A DNA stretch of 64,000 nt, taken from contig CAVUAC010000036.1 of NCBI GenBank assembly GCA_963739335.1, forward strand, positions 28,152 through 92,151, given 5' to 3'. The DNA is from UBA9647 sp963739335. GTDB lineage: Bacteria > Bacteroidota > Ignavibacteria > UBA10030. The position numbers and the translations under genes are program-made. The notes below the pieces were generated by a model that saw only the letters and a program-made list of their open reading frames with translations, did not search any database and was not told where the DNA came from. How positions within the stretch are numbered: position 1 is the first letter of the stretch; each line of letters opens with the position of its first letter. Shown here piece by piece: positions 1-9,503 of this stretch.

Positions 1-777
1 CATGGGTGGCATCGTTGCCGGTCAATGCGGAAGCGGGCTTTGCACAACGCAAGCAGGATTCAACGTACATTCGCAACGCTTACCGTCTGACCGCCGAGCT
101 GATGGCAACAGAACAATTGACACTGGGGCTGATTTTTTCAAACGAACGAGTCCTGCCGACGGAAGGTTTTGGTACACTGGTGGTAAGCCAGAGTCGCACG
201 ACAAGCATCGGGGTTTCGATCTCCTACGACTCCAGGAACGATCCAATAACGCCGACAAGCGGATTCAATTATCGAACGGAGTATAACACGGGCGTCAAAG
301 AAGCCCAGAGCCGCGAATCAGCAGTTCGTCAATGGCCGGAGTTCTACGCAGAAGCTTGCCTTCGATTTCGAATATGCCCTTTCTCCTTTCGAAAGGCAGG
401 TGATCGTCGTAAGCCTCTGTGCAAGGGATTTTCGCAGCAGTGCGGTGGAGCTGAGTGACTTGTTCCGTCTCGGAGGTGCAAACACTCTCCGTGGATATCG
501 GGAGGGGCAATTCCTCGGTTCCCGCGTAGCCTGGTCCAACCTGGAGTATCGACTGCTCGCGGGGCAACGCTCCTACGCTTTTGGGTTTACGGACGTTGGT
601 TATGTGCTGACTCCTGATCGGCCGGAAGTTGGACTGAGGAAGGAAGAACTCAACAGGATTGGATATGGGATTGGTCTTCGTGTCGATACACCACTCGGTC
701 TCATCGGAGTGAGCCTGGCGTTTGGTCAAGGAGACACATTCAGGTACGGCGAAGCTACACATAAGGCTCGCGAATGA
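1..777 (+). CDS. Omp85/BamA-family outer-membrane protein, C-terminal part, reading frame broken
   Basis: The window opens inside this gene, so the POTRA domains are missing and only the C-terminal half of the beta-barrel is present. The barrel carries the family's loop-6 motif LRGY in the stretch GGANTLRGYREGQFLG, and upstream the conserved strand DSRNDPITPTSG. The family (BamA, TamA and relatives) inserts or translocates proteins at the outer membrane; I cannot tell which member this is without the POTRA part. The reading frame changes once between about 298 and 346: before it the protein is read in the frame of base 3, after it in the frame of base 1. The final codon overlaps the ATG of the UbiA gene (ATGA), which suggests translational coupling. 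Confidence 0.8.
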
Positions 778-1613
778 ATTCTAAGACACTCAGTGTTTAC
801 ATAGAACTTCTACGTCCGATCAATTGCGGCATCGTTTTCCTGACGATTGCCGCAGGGGGGGTGCTGGCAAACCCGATCGGCTGGGACTGGCTATTGGTGA
901 TTGTGGCATCGATTGCCGGCGCGTTGATCGCGGGGGGCGGAAACGCCATCAACGACCATTTCGATCTGAGGATCGACAAAATTAACCGACCCGGCAGACC
1001 TTTACCTCGTGGCGCTCTCTCGCTGGAAGATTCACGACGGGCGTGGGTCGCCACATCTGCTGTCGGGTTGTTGCTGTGTTTGCCCCTCGGCTTCTGGGAC
1101 GTGCTGATTGCGCTCGTGTGGATTGGCGGTCTCTATGTCTACAGCCGCTATTTGAAAGCGTCTGTGGTCACAGGAAATGTGGTCGTGGCGCTGATGACGG
1201 GACTCGCGTTTCCATTCGGGGCTATCGTGGCCGGTCGCGCAAGCTTGGGTCTGTTCCCCGGAATTTTTGCCTTTCTTGCGAATCTGGCAAGGGAGCTGCT
1301 GAAGGACGTCGAGGATGTCGACGGCGATGCACAAGCGGGACTTGAGACTCTACCTGTGAAGTACGGCCCTGAAGCAGGCCTCATCGGCGCTTCGATAGCA
1401 ATTGGGTTGCTCATCGTCGCGACATTTCTGCCTGTGGTCATTGGCGTCTATGATTACACGTATCTTCTCATTGCCCTTATAGTGGATATGGGCCTGAGCT
1501 ATGTAGGATTGTCAATGTGGTATGATGGAAGCCTCTCGAATTTGAAGAGGCTAAGTCTTATCTTGAAGGGGTGTATGGTGGGTGGCCTGATTGCGATATT
1601 CGTCGGTTCGTGA
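774..1613 (+). CDS. UbiA-family prenyltransferase (geranylgeranylglyceryl-phosphate transferase-like)
   Basis: This is a polytopic membrane enzyme of 279 residues. UbiA enzymes transfer an isoprenoid chain to an acceptor, using Mg-bound Asp motifs. Both signatures are visible: NDHFDLRIDKINRPGRPLP near residue 60 and KDVEDVDGDAQAG near residue 175. The sequence resembles the digeranylgeranylglyceryl-phosphate synthase-like branch more than the quinone branches, because the second motif is followed by LETLPVKYG, but the substrate cannot be assigned from sequence. The start overlaps the preceding stop by ATGA. It is followed two bases later by rnhB, so the two probably share a transcript. Confidence 0.8.
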   Translation: MNSKTLSVYIELLRPINCGIVFLTIAAGGVLANPIGWDWLLVIVASIAGALIAGGGNAINDHFDLRIDKINRPGRPLPRGALSLEDSRRAWVATSAVGLLLCLPLGFWDVLIALVWIGGLYVYSRYLKASVVTGNVVVALMTGLAFPFGAIVAGRASLGLFPGIFAFLANLARELLKDVEDVDGDAQAGLETLPVKYGPEAGLIGASIAIGLLIVATFLPVVIGVYDYTYLLIALIVDMGLSYVGLSMWYDGSLSNLKRLSLILKGCMVGGLIAIFVGS

Positions 1614-1615
1614 CT

Positions 1616-2263
1616 ATGGAGGAGATAAATCCAAAGAGGAAGCGGACACGTCAATCTCCCACCCTAGAGATCGAGCAAGCGCTGTGGGTGGAGGGCATTG
1701 AGTCAATCGCCGGTGTGGATGAAGCCGGTCGGGGACCTCTTGCGGGACCTGTCGTTGCCGCTGCGGTCATCCTTCCAAAAGGTCTATTGATTGAAGGTGT
1801 CAACGATTCTAAGAAACTGAGTCCCAAGCGGCGTGAGATCCTCTTCCACGCAATCTACGACAAGGCGTTGAGTGTCGGGGTTGGGATTGTCAGCCACGAA
1901 GTAATCGACCGCATCAACATCTATCAAGCTACCATCTTGGCGATGCGGAAGGCAGTCGACAAACTGAATCCACTGCCGTCGATGGTTCTTGCTGATGGCA
2001 ACATCTTCAAACACGAGTCGTTGAGATACCGGAACGTCATCAACGGTGATGCCACATCGGCTACGATTGCAGCAGCCTCGATCATCGCGAAGGTCACGCG
2101 GGACAGTCTCATGCGCGAGTACCATGAGCAGTTCCCGCTGTACGGATTCGATCGTCACAAAGGGTATGGAACGAAACTTCACATGGAAGCGCTGCGCCAA
2201 CATGGGGCGTGTCCGATTCATCGACGGAGTTTTCGCCTTCCCGTGCCCACGGATGCTCGGTGA
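1616..2263 (+). CDS. rnhB: Ribonuclease HII
   Basis: RNase HII removes ribonucleotides and RNA primers from DNA-RNA hybrids in the cytoplasm. The hallmark GVDEAGRGPLAGPV gives the first Asp-Glu pair of the active site. ADGN supplies the third acid, and the Asp of KVTRDSLM the fourth. The product of 215 residues has the normal family length. I chose the ATG at 1616, two bases after the UbiA stop, rather than the in-frame ATG at 1571, which lies inside the UbiA gene. The C-terminus FDRHKGYGTKLH is typical. The gene is intact. Confidence 0.95.
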   Translation: MEEINPKRKRTRQSPTLEIEQALWVEGIESIAGVDEAGRGPLAGPVVAAAVILPKGLLIEGVNDSKKLSPKRREILFHAIYDKALSVGVGIVSHEVIDRINIYQATILAMRKAVDKLNPLPSMVLADGNIFKHESLRYRNVINGDATSATIAAASIIAKVTRDSLMREYHEQFPLYGFDRHKGYGTKLHMEALRQHGACPIHRRSFRLPVPTDAR

Positions 2264-2279
2264 AGGGCGATTCGGTCAG

Positions 2280-2633
2280 ATGAACACGCGCACAAAAGGG
2301 GTTGAAGGTGAAGAGCTCGCCGCTGAGTTTCTGGAACGAGAGGGTTATCAGATCATCGAACGCAACTACAGGTTCGACCGGGGCGAAATTGATCTTGTCG
2401 CCAGGGATGGCAATGAGTTGGTGTTCATCGAAGTGAAGGCCCGCCACTCCGGCTCTTTCGGTACCCCGGAAGAGGCTGTTACACTCTCGAAAGAATTGCA
2501 GATGAAGAAAGTTGCCGAGGGCTACCTCGGCGAACATCGGCTAGAAGAACAGGCATGCAGGTTTGACGTCGTAGCAATCACCTTTGAACGCGGCAAGCCG
2601 AGCATTCGGTTGATACGAAATGCATTCATCTGA
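2280..2633 (+). CDS. yraN: YraN/UPF0102 family protein, predicted endonuclease-like
   Basis: A small protein of 117 residues with a PD-(D/E)XK-type nuclease core: GEIDLVARDG, then FIEVKAR (E-x-K), followed by a predicted DNA- or RNA-facing region. The family very often sits next to rnhB, as here (16 bases apart), and is thought to act in nucleic-acid processing; its true substrate is unknown. The start at 2280 gives the usual N-terminus with the conserved GEELAAEFLEREGYQII helix. The gene is intact and precedes pncB. Confidence 0.85.
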   Translation: MNTRTKGVEGEELAAEFLEREGYQIIERNYRFDRGEIDLVARDGNELVFIEVKARHSGSFGTPEEAVTLSKELQMKKVAEGYLGEHRLEEQACRFDVVAITFERGKPSIRLIRNAFI

Positions 2634-2685
2634 GAGCTTGAAGGCAGGTCTCTCATCATTGCTCCATGACAGACGCACGGACAGA

Positions 2686-4095
2686 ATGAACTTACTGAAC
2701 AACGAATCCGGATTCTACACAGACTTTTACCAGTTGACGATGGCCCAGGGGTATTTTCTCACCGGCCGGTCAGAAGCTATGAGTTGCTTCGACTACTTCT
2801 TCCGGGAGAACCCGTTCAAAGGGGGCTATGTCATTTTTGCCGGGCTCACGGATGTCCTCAAGATGATCGAGAGCTTTTCTTTCAGTGACGAGATGATTGA
2901 GTATCTGCGAGGTCTGGATTTCAGGGATGAATTCCTTCGATACCTCAGGGCATTCAAGTTCAAGGGTACCATCACCTCCGTTCGAGAAGGCGAGGTGGTG
3001 TTTCCCCTTGAACCTCTCCTGCGAGTTGAAGGCACCCTTGTCGAAGCACAGCTCGTTGAGACGCTGCTCCTGAACATCCTGAATTTCGAGTCCCTCGTTG
3101 CGACTAAAGCCTCGCGTGTGAAAAGCGCGGCGGGAGGACGTCGGGTTGTAGATTTTGGCCTTAGAAGGGCACAGGGGCTCGGGGGAATCCACGCCACGAA
3201 AGCGGCCATCATCGGTGGGATCGACGCTACTTCAAACGTGTTTGCCGCCTACCACAACGATTTTGAGGTCGCTGGGACCCAGGCTCACTCCTGGGTTCAG
3301 AGTTTTGGAGACGAGTTGACAGCCTTTCGCAAGTACGCGCAGATCTATCCGGATCGATGCATCTTGCTTGTCGATACCTACAATACACTCCGCAGCGGCT
3401 TGCGGAATGCGATCAGGGTGGCCAAAGAGCTGGAAAACGAGGGGCATCGCTTGTGGGCGATTCGTCTCGACAGCGGCGACCTGGCATACCTGAGCAAACA
3501 TGCCAGGCAGATGCTCGATGAAGCGGGCCTGTCCTATGTGAAGATAACGGTCTCCAATCAGTTGGATGAATATGTCATCAGGAGCTTGCTGGAGGATCAG
3601 GGTGCTCCGATCGACGTGTTCGGGGTGGGAACGCGGCTGGTCACCGGTCAGCCTTCGGCAGCATTGGACGGCGTCTACAAGCTCAGCATGTGCGACGGAG
3701 AACCGCGGCTCAAGTTCTCCGAGAATTATACGAAACTCACGCTTCCCGGGGTAAAGGACATTCATCGGTTCACGAACGGTGACGGCATGTTCTATGCTGA
3801 CGGCGTTACGTTGCGTGAAGATCCGGTACCTGACCATATTTACCATCCGTTCTTTGCCGAACAGAAAAGCTCCCTGAAGCATTGTTCCTCAGAGGTCCTG
3901 ATGCTTCAGGTCATGGAGCGGGGGAGGATCGTTCGCAACAGTACTCCTCAGGAAAGCGCGGCGTATGCGAAGGAGCGCCTCTCGCATCTCGCGCCAGAAC
4001 ATAAACGATTTGAATTTCCACACATTTACAAAGTGGGAATTTCACAGAGCCTTCTGAATCTGCGGACAAGGCTTGTCCAAGGATTTCAGCTATAA
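2686..4095 (+). CDS. pncB: Nicotinate phosphoribosyltransferase
   Basis: The enzyme joins nicotinate to PRPP to make nicotinate mononucleotide, the entry step of NAD salvage. The N-terminal FYTDFYQLTMAQGYF segment, the phosphoribosyl site region DFGLRRAQG with GGIDATSNV, and DTYNTLRSGLRNAI are all characteristic of the long bacterial form. I prefer the ATG at 2686 (469 residues, starting MNLLNNESGFYTD) because the in-frame ATG at 2620 lies inside yraN and adds residues not seen in the family. Just downstream lies a nicotinamidase, so the pair converts nicotinamide to nicotinate mononucleotide. Confidence 0.93.
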   Translation: MNLLNNESGFYTDFYQLTMAQGYFLTGRSEAMSCFDYFFRENPFKGGYVIFAGLTDVLKMIESFSFSDEMIEYLRGLDFRDEFLRYLRAFKFKGTITSVREGEVVFPLEPLLRVEGTLVEAQLVETLLLNILNFESLVATKASRVKSAAGGRRVVDFGLRRAQGLGGIHATKAAIIGGIDATSNVFAAYHNDFEVAGTQAHSWVQSFGDELTAFRKYAQIYPDRCILLVDTYNTLRSGLRNAIRVAKELENEGHRLWAIRLDSGDLAYLSKHARQMLDEAGLSYVKITVSNQLDEYVIRSLLEDQGAPIDVFGVGTRLVTGQPSAALDGVYKLSMCDGEPRLKFSENYTKLTLPGVKDIHRFTNGDGMFYADGVTLREDPVPDHIYHPFFAEQKSSLKHCSSEVLMLQVMERGRIVRNSTPQESAAYAKERLSHLAPEHKRFEFPHIYKVGISQSLLNLRTRLVQGFQL

Positions 4096-4118
4096 GGTTC
4101 GCGGAAGTGAAGGAAGAA

Positions 4119-4665
4119 ATGAGGAAAGGTTTGTTGGTCGTCGATGTTCAAAACGACTTCTGTCCCGGCGGTGCGCTTGCCGTGCCGGAGGGTGATCAGC
4201 GTTGTCCCGGTCATCAATCGATTACTGGATCATTTCGATTTCATCGTCGCCTCGAAGGATTGGCATCCCCAACAATCCGTTCATTTTTCGAAGTGGCCTC
4301 CTCACTGTGTTCAAAACACTTTTGGGGCTGAATTCCACCCCGGGCTCCGCAGCGCAAGGATCCAGCAAGTGTTTCTGAAAGGCACCAAGGACAAGGACGA
4401 TGGGTACTCTGCCTTCGAAGCAACGAACCTGGATCTGAGTGCACACCTTCATGCCAATGGAGTGACGGAACTGTACGTTACCGGCCTTGCGACTGACTAC
4501 TGCGTCAAAGCCTCTGCACTGGATGCCGCGCACAAAGGGTTCAAGACCTTCGTCGTGACGGACGCGGTTGCAGCAGTGAATGTGAAGCCTGAAGACGGTC
4601 AGAAAGCACTCGAGGAAATGCAGCTCTCAGGAATCACCCTCATCGACTCCTCTCATCTCGTCTAG
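4119..4665 (+). CDS. pncA: Nicotinamidase, reading frame broken
   Basis: This cysteine hydrolase deamidates nicotinamide to nicotinate, feeding the pncB product encoded just upstream. Catalytic Asp is in LLVVDVQNDFCPGG, metal ligands are in SKDWHP and the following His, Lys is in FLKGT, and the catalytic Cys is in ATDYCVKASA. The frame shifts by one base at the GATC at 4194-4197; removing one base joins AVPEG to VVPVINRLLDHFD as expected. The ATG at 4119 is preceded by a good GGAAG ribosome site; an earlier GTG at 4107 is less likely. All catalytic residues are present once the break is ignored. Confidence 0.88.
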
Positions 4666-4778
4666 CCGCCCGGCGCGCGTTCGCAGTTGAATGTCTGTCA
4701 AAAATCGCTTATCGTCACACCAATGCCGGCTACAAGCTTTTCATCGGTCTATTCTCATCTCGGACAGCGGAACAACTC

Positions 4779-6659
4779 ATGAACGCGCTTTATCTGCTTG
4801 TTATCGCTCTCTGCATCATGGTGATCGCCTATCGCTATTACAGTGCCTTCATTGCCGCGAAGGTGATCGCTCTGGATGACTCCCGGAGGACTCCTGCGCA
4901 CGAATTCAACGACGGACACAACTTTTACCCTACGAACAAATGGGTGCTCTTCGGCCACCACTTCGCAGCTATCGCCGGGGCAGGGCCGTTGATCGGACCG
5001 GTTCTGGCTGCTCAATTTGGCTATCTGCCGGGGTTTCTGTGGTTGGTCGTAGGCGTTGTCCTGGCGGGAGCTGTGCACGATTTTGTCATCCTTGGAGCGT
5101 CTATCAGGAGAAAGGGGCAATCGCTCGCCAACATCGCGAGATTCGAAGTGAGCCCCCTCGCAGGCCTCATTGGGTCTATCGCGATCCTCATCATTGTCAT
5201 CATTGCACTGTCCGGGCTGGGCCTGGCTGTCGTCAATGCCTTGCGGGAGAGCTCGTGGGGAACGTTTACGATCGCGATGACAATTCCGATAGCGCTCTTT
5301 GTAGGACTTTGGATGAACCGGATCCGGCCGGGGAAGATTGCTGAGGCGAGCCTCATTGGCGTCATTGCCGTGCTCACCAGTGTTTTTCTCGGCAGCTTGG
5401 TACCGGGATCGTTCCTCGAACCGTATTTCACCCTCTCTCGGGAAGGCATCATCATAGCGATGGCCATCTACGGGTTCATCGCATCCGTTCTTCCGGTCTG
5501 GCTGCTCCTTGCTCCGCGTGACTACCTTAGCTCGTACATGAAAATCGGCACTGTGGGAGCCCTCGTGATCGGTGTGTTCATCGTGGCACCTCATCTCAAG
5601 ATGGACGCTGTGACACAGTACATCCACGGTGGCGGACCGATCATTTCGGGAACGGTCTATCCGTTCATGTTCATTACGATCGCATGCGGTGCGATATCGG
5701 GATTTCACTCGCTTGTTTCATCGGGAACGACGCCAAAGATGCTGAACAAGGAAACGGACGCAAGGATGATCGGCTATGGTGCGATGTTGATGGAAGGACT
5801 GGTCGGCATCATCGCTCTCATTGCAGCCTGTTCTCTCTGGCCAGGAGACTACTTTGCCATCAACCTGTCAGCTCAGAAGTTCCAGGCGCTCGGGATCTCG
5901 ACAGTGAATCTCGACGAGTTACAGCGGGAGGTCGGGGAAATTGTTGCGGGCAGGCCTGGCGGCGCTGTCTCGCTCGCTGTCGGCTTCGCCCAGATCTTTT
6001 CCGCAGTGCCCGGCATGCGCGGTCTCATGTCCTTCTGGTATCACTTTGCGATTATGTTCGAAGCCCTCTTCATTCTCACAACGATCGACGCGGGGACGCG
6101 GATCGCGAGGTTCCTCGTTCAGGAATTCGTGGGAAGAGTCTGGAAACCGTTCGAGCGGACAAACTGGGTGCCCGGTGCATTCATTTCGACAGGCGTAGTG
6201 GTGTTTGCGTGGGCATACTTCATTTGGGCGGGGAGCATCAGCACGATCTGGCCCATGTTCGGCACGGCGAACCAGTTGCTCGCCGGTGTGGCACTCGCTG
6301 TGGCTTCGTCGGCTATCATCAATGCGGGAAAAACCCGGTATGTCTGGGTCACCTTGATACCGATGCTTTTTGTCTCAACAACAACGCTTGTTGCTGGATA
6401 CCTTAATGTTGTAGACAACTACCTTCCGCTGATGGCAAAGCCGGAAACAGCCGCTCAGGGGTATGTCAATAGCATCCTTACGGTCGTCATTATGATTTGT
6501 GCCGTGGTGATTCTCATCGAATCATTCAGGCGCTGGTACAAAGTCCTCGTGAAGAAGCAGACGTTTGTTGCCGAGGAGATGATCTTCGCGACAGAGAAGA
6601 TCTCAGCTCCCGGGTGGCGGCTGCTGCTGACTGGCATTAGACGAGGCTATAGATGTTGA
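4779..6659 (+). CDS. cstA: Carbon starvation protein A, peptide/pyruvate-type transporter
   Basis: CstA proteins are large inner-membrane transporters for peptides or pyruvate, induced when carbon is scarce. The N-terminus, with YYSAFIAAKV then FNDGHNFYPTNKWVLFGHHFAAIAGAGPLIGP (read in segments), is diagnostic. About sixteen membrane helices follow over 626 residues. The motif FHSLVSSGTTPKML is also typical. The gene is intact. Its 3' end overlaps the convergent polyprenol kinase gene by 23 bases, so the two transcripts collide tail to tail. No dedicated terminator is visible between them. Confidence 0.92.
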   Translation: MNALYLLVIALCIMVIAYRYYSAFIAAKVIALDDSRRTPAHEFNDGHNFYPTNKWVLFGHHFAAIAGAGPLIGPVLAAQFGYLPGFLWLVVGVVLAGAVHDFVILGASIRRKGQSLANIARFEVSPLAGLIGSIAILIIVIIALSGLGLAVVNALRESSWGTFTIAMTIPIALFVGLWMNRIRPGKIAEASLIGVIAVLTSVFLGSLVPGSFLEPYFTLSREGIIIAMAIYGFIASVLPVWLLLAPRDYLSSYMKIGTVGALVIGVFIVAPHLKMDAVTQYIHGGGPIISGTVYPFMFITIACGAISGFHSLVSSGTTPKMLNKETDARMIGYGAMLMEGLVGIIALIAACSLWPGDYFAINLSAQKFQALGISTVNLDELQREVGEIVAGRPGGAVSLAVGFAQIFSAVPGMRGLMSFWYHFAIMFEALFILTTIDAGTRIARFLVQEFVGRVWKPFERTNWVPGAFISTGVVVFAWAYFIWAGSISTIWPMFGTANQLLAGVALAVASSAIINAGKTRYVWVTLIPMLFVSTTTLVAGYLNVVDNYLPLMAKPETAAQGYVNSILTVVIMICAVVILIESFRRWYKVLVKKQTFVAEEMIFATEKISAPGWRLLLTGIRRGYRC

Positions 6660-7350
6660 GGGCGGGAAGGAGAAGGGCATACAAAGCCCACATCGTGAAG
6701 CCTATCCCGAGCGGAACGGTAATGTTGTCGTCGATCTTGGTTGAAGCGGCCTCGATGACAGCGCCGACCGCCGCAGCGAAGACCCCGATCCCATATTCGA
6801 GAGCAAGCCCCTCCACCTTGGGCGCAAGAAGAACCACGACGGTGGCAGAAACGAAAAACGCTATCGCCCCCTCGAGAGACTTCTGAAAAAACCTCCTCCT
6901 GCCGAATCTCCTCCCAAAGAGAGCAGATGTGATATCCGAAATGATGAGAATGGCGAACGCATTGACGGTGATGATCTTCGGGAAGATCACGACGCAAAGG
7001 ATAGCCGAAAAGAGGATGTTGGTTGCTCCGGTCAGGCGTATTGATACAGTATCCGATTCGTGCCTTCGTAACAGCCATCCAAACCAGCGATAGAACCAGT
7101 TTCGGACCGGCTTGCTGTAGAATCTTGCCAGATCAACACCGAGAAACGCCAGGTACATGGGGATCAGAATCCAGAGCGCAAGTTGCTTCGAGATGAAGTA
7201 GTAGATAGTGGGGATGGAAAACGAACAAAGGTGGATCAGCTTGCGGACGAATTCTGATTTGTAGTCGATCGTGGCATTCGCGTGAAGCGACTCGGACTCA
7301 CCTTGTGCGTGAGTCCGAGGCTCTTGCAAGTCCAGGGGAGATTCACTCAT
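6637..7350 (-). CDS. SEC59/DGK1/VTE5-family membrane kinase (dolichol, phytol or diacylglycerol kinase-like)
   Basis: A polytopic membrane protein of 237 residues in the CTP-dependent lipid kinase superfamily. The family marker regions are FVRKLIHL at the first helix, GRRFGRRRFFQKSLEGAIA in the catalytic loop, and the C-terminal DDNITVPLG. Such enzymes phosphorylate polyprenols, phytol or diacylglycerol; which lipid is used here cannot be said. The start codon overlaps the ftsH stop by ATGA (7347-7350), so it is translated with ftsH. Its presence with the UbiA prenyltransferase nearby hints at isoprenoid lipid metabolism, but that link is only inference. Confidence 0.8.
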   Translation of the reverse strand: MSESPLDLQEPRTHAQGESESLHANATIDYKSEFVRKLIHLCSFSIPTIYYFISKQLALWILIPMYLAFLGVDLARFYSKPVRNWFYRWFGWLLRRHESDTVSIRLTGATNILFSAILCVVIFPKIITVNAFAILIISDITSALFGRRFGRRRFFQKSLEGAIAFFVSATVVVLLAPKVEGLALEYGIGVFAAAVGAVIEAASTKIDDNITVPLGIGFTMWALYALLLPALNIYSLV

Positions 7351-9461
7351 GCCGCTGTCTTTGGCTGACCGCTTTCGGAGGTCTGCTCGTTCTTTGGCTG
7401 GGCTGGCGGTGCGCTTTTTGGTTCAGCATTCTCCGGTTCGCCGTTCTTCCGGCGATCGACCGGTGGGAGTTCCTCACCTTGTATGATCTTGTCGATCTCA
7501 TCTGAATCCAGAATCTCCCGCTCGAGCAACGTGTTTGAGAGACGGTGGAGTGTGCTGAGATCGTCGCGGAGTATCTTCTCCGATCGCTTCATTGCCGTCG
7601 TGACGATCTTCCGGACTTCCCGGTCGATCGCGATGGCGGTGCCTTCGCTAAAGTTGCGCGTCCGCGTGATCTCGCGACCAAGGAACAGTTCTTCTTCCTT
7701 CGCCCCGTAGGCTAGGGGGCCGAGTTTATCACTCATACCCCATTCGCATACCATTTTCCGGGCCAGCTCCGTTGCTCGTTCAATGTCGTTGCCCGCACCG
7801 GTGGTGAGCTGGTTAAAGATGAGTTTTTCCGCGGCACGACCACCCAGAGCGTAGGTGATCATCGCTTCCAGGTATTCTTTCGAATATGTGTGTTTTTCAT
7901 CGATGGGCAGGTACGTTGTCACGCCGAGGGCTCGCCCGCGCGGGATAATGGTCACCTTGTGAACCGGATCGGCGTCGGGGAGATGCTTCGATACGAGAAC
8001 GTGCCCTGATTCATGGTACGCCGTAACCCGTTTCTCCCGGTCTGAGATGATGAGGCTCTTCCGCTCCATGCCCATCATCACTTTGTCCTTCGCCTCTTCG
8101 AAATGGTGCATCGCCACGACCTTGCAGTTTTGTCGTGCCGCAAGAAGGGCGGCCTCGTTGACGAGGTTGGCAATATCCGCCCCAGAGAGCCCCGGAGTTC
8201 CCTTCGCGAGGACTTCAAGCTTCACATCGTCATCGAGGGGGATGTTCTTGACATGGACACTGAAGATTCCTTCTCGACCCCTCACGTCTGGTCTGTCAAC
8301 AACGACCTGCCTGTCGAATCGTCCAGGCCGCAAAAGTGCGGGATCAAGAACGTCTGGGCGGTTCGTTGCAGCGATGATGATCACGCCGCTGTTCTGCTCG
8401 AAGCCGTCCATCTCGACGAGGAGTTGGTTCAGTGTCTGCTCGCGTTCGTCGTGTCCGCCTCCAAGACCTGAACCTCGATGCCGGCCCACAGCATCGATCT
8501 CGTCAATAAAAATGATACAGGGAGCGCTCTTCTTACCTTGCTCAAACAGATCTCGGACACGCGATGCTCCAACACCCACAAACATCTCGACAAAATCAGC
8601 ACCGCTGATGGTGAAGAAGGGAACGCCCGCTTCGCCGGCAACTGCCCGTGCAAGGAGTGTTTTTCCGGTTCCCGGGGGGCCCAGCAAAAGAACTCCTCGG
8701 GGGATTTTTCCTCCAAGCTTCTGGAATTTGGTTGGCTCCTTAAGGAATTCGATGATTTCCTGGAGCTCAAACTTCGCCTCGTCAGCGCCAGCGACATCCT
8801 GAAACGTTACCTTCGTCATCCCCTCGGTCAGGAGCTTCGCGCGACTCTTGCCGAACGAGAAGAGCCCCTTTGTCCCGCCTGCCCCCGCTTGCATACGGCG
8901 GAAGATGATCAGCCAGATGCCGATCAGGAGGATCCAGGGCAACGTGGACACGAGAAGGCTCGTCCACGTGCTGTCTTCCTTCACGACGTTGAACTTTACC
9001 CCCTTCGCCGTCCACCTGGAAATGACCTCCTCGTTGATGGAGGAGTAGGGAAGCGTTAACCACACTCGTGTGGCGCCGGGCTGACGCTTTTCGTTGGATG
9101 TGACAATTTCGGTCGGCTCTTTAAGCTTGCCGTGGAGATCGTAGTTGTTAAAGTCCGATTTCTTGATAAGCGCTTCGGCAATCTTACCATCATTCAGCAG
9201 AGCCTGATATGTCGTGAAGTTGATTTCGTATTCCGTTTCTTCGGTCTGTTTAAAGGCAAGCATGATCAGGTAAACGGCGAGCAAGATGCCGAGCCAGCCC
9301 GCGATCATGCGCCCCACCTTGTTCCAATTGAACTCGTCTTCACGATATTGTTTGGGTCCCTTCTTCGGGACCCGGGGAGGGGGTGGAGGGGTGCGTCGTC
9401 GGAAACCTCCATCCTTCTGCTTATCATCAGATGAATTGTCTGCACGCCATGGATCATTCAT
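7347..9461 (-). CDS. ftsH: ATP-dependent zinc metalloprotease FtsH
   Basis: FtsH is the membrane-anchored AAA+ protease that degrades misplaced membrane proteins and short-lived regulators. The protein has a proline-rich cytoplasmic tail, a first membrane helix at about 52-70, a periplasmic domain, and a second helix at about 170-188. Walker A GPPGTGKT lies near 261, Walker B is FIDEIDAVGRHRG, and the second-region-of-homology arginines are in ATNRPDVLDPALLRPGRFDRQ (read as two parts). The zinc site HESGH is near 490. The ATG at 9461 is chosen because AAAGGAG lies nine bases before it; the upstream GTG at 9470 would sit directly on that site. The gene is intact. Confidence 0.97.
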   Translation of the reverse strand: MNDPWRADNSSDDKQKDGGFRRRTPPPPPRVPKKGPKQYREDEFNWNKVGRMIAGWLGILLAVYLIMLAFKQTEETEYEINFTTYQALLNDGKIAEALIKKSDFNNYDLHGKLKEPTEIVTSNEKRQPGATRVWLTLPYSSINEEVISRWTAKGVKFNVVKEDSTWTSLLVSTLPWILLIGIWLIIFRRMQAGAGGTKGLFSFGKSRAKLLTEGMTKVTFQDVAGADEAKFELQEIIEFLKEPTKFQKLGGKIPRGVLLLGPPGTGKTLLARAVAGEAGVPFFTISGADFVEMFVGVGASRVRDLFEQGKKSAPCIIFIDEIDAVGRHRGSGLGGGHDEREQTLNQLLVEMDGFEQNSGVIIIAATNRPDVLDPALLRPGRFDRQVVVDRPDVRGREGIFSVHVKNIPLDDDVKLEVLAKGTPGLSGADIANLVNEAALLAARQNCKVVAMHHFEEAKDKVMMGMERKSLIISDREKRVTAYHESGHVLVSKHLPDADPVHKVTIIPRGRALGVTTYLPIDEKHTYSKEYLEAMITYALGGRAAEKLIFNQLTTGAGNDIERATELARKMVCEWGMSDKLGPLAYGAKEEELFLGREITRTRNFSEGTAIAIDREVRKIVTTAMKRSEKILRDDLSTLHRLSNTLLEREILDSDEIDKIIQGEELPPVDRRKNGEPENAEPKSAPPAQPKNEQTSESGQPKTAA

Positions 9462-9503
9462 ACACTTCACTCCTTTAAACCCCTTGCCTCATCGACAATA
9501 GAG

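Noticed and set aside
2620..2685. An earlier pncB start overlapping yraN
   Set aside because: The added residues are not part of the nicotinate phosphoribosyltransferase family and the ATG at 2686 gives the conserved N-terminus.
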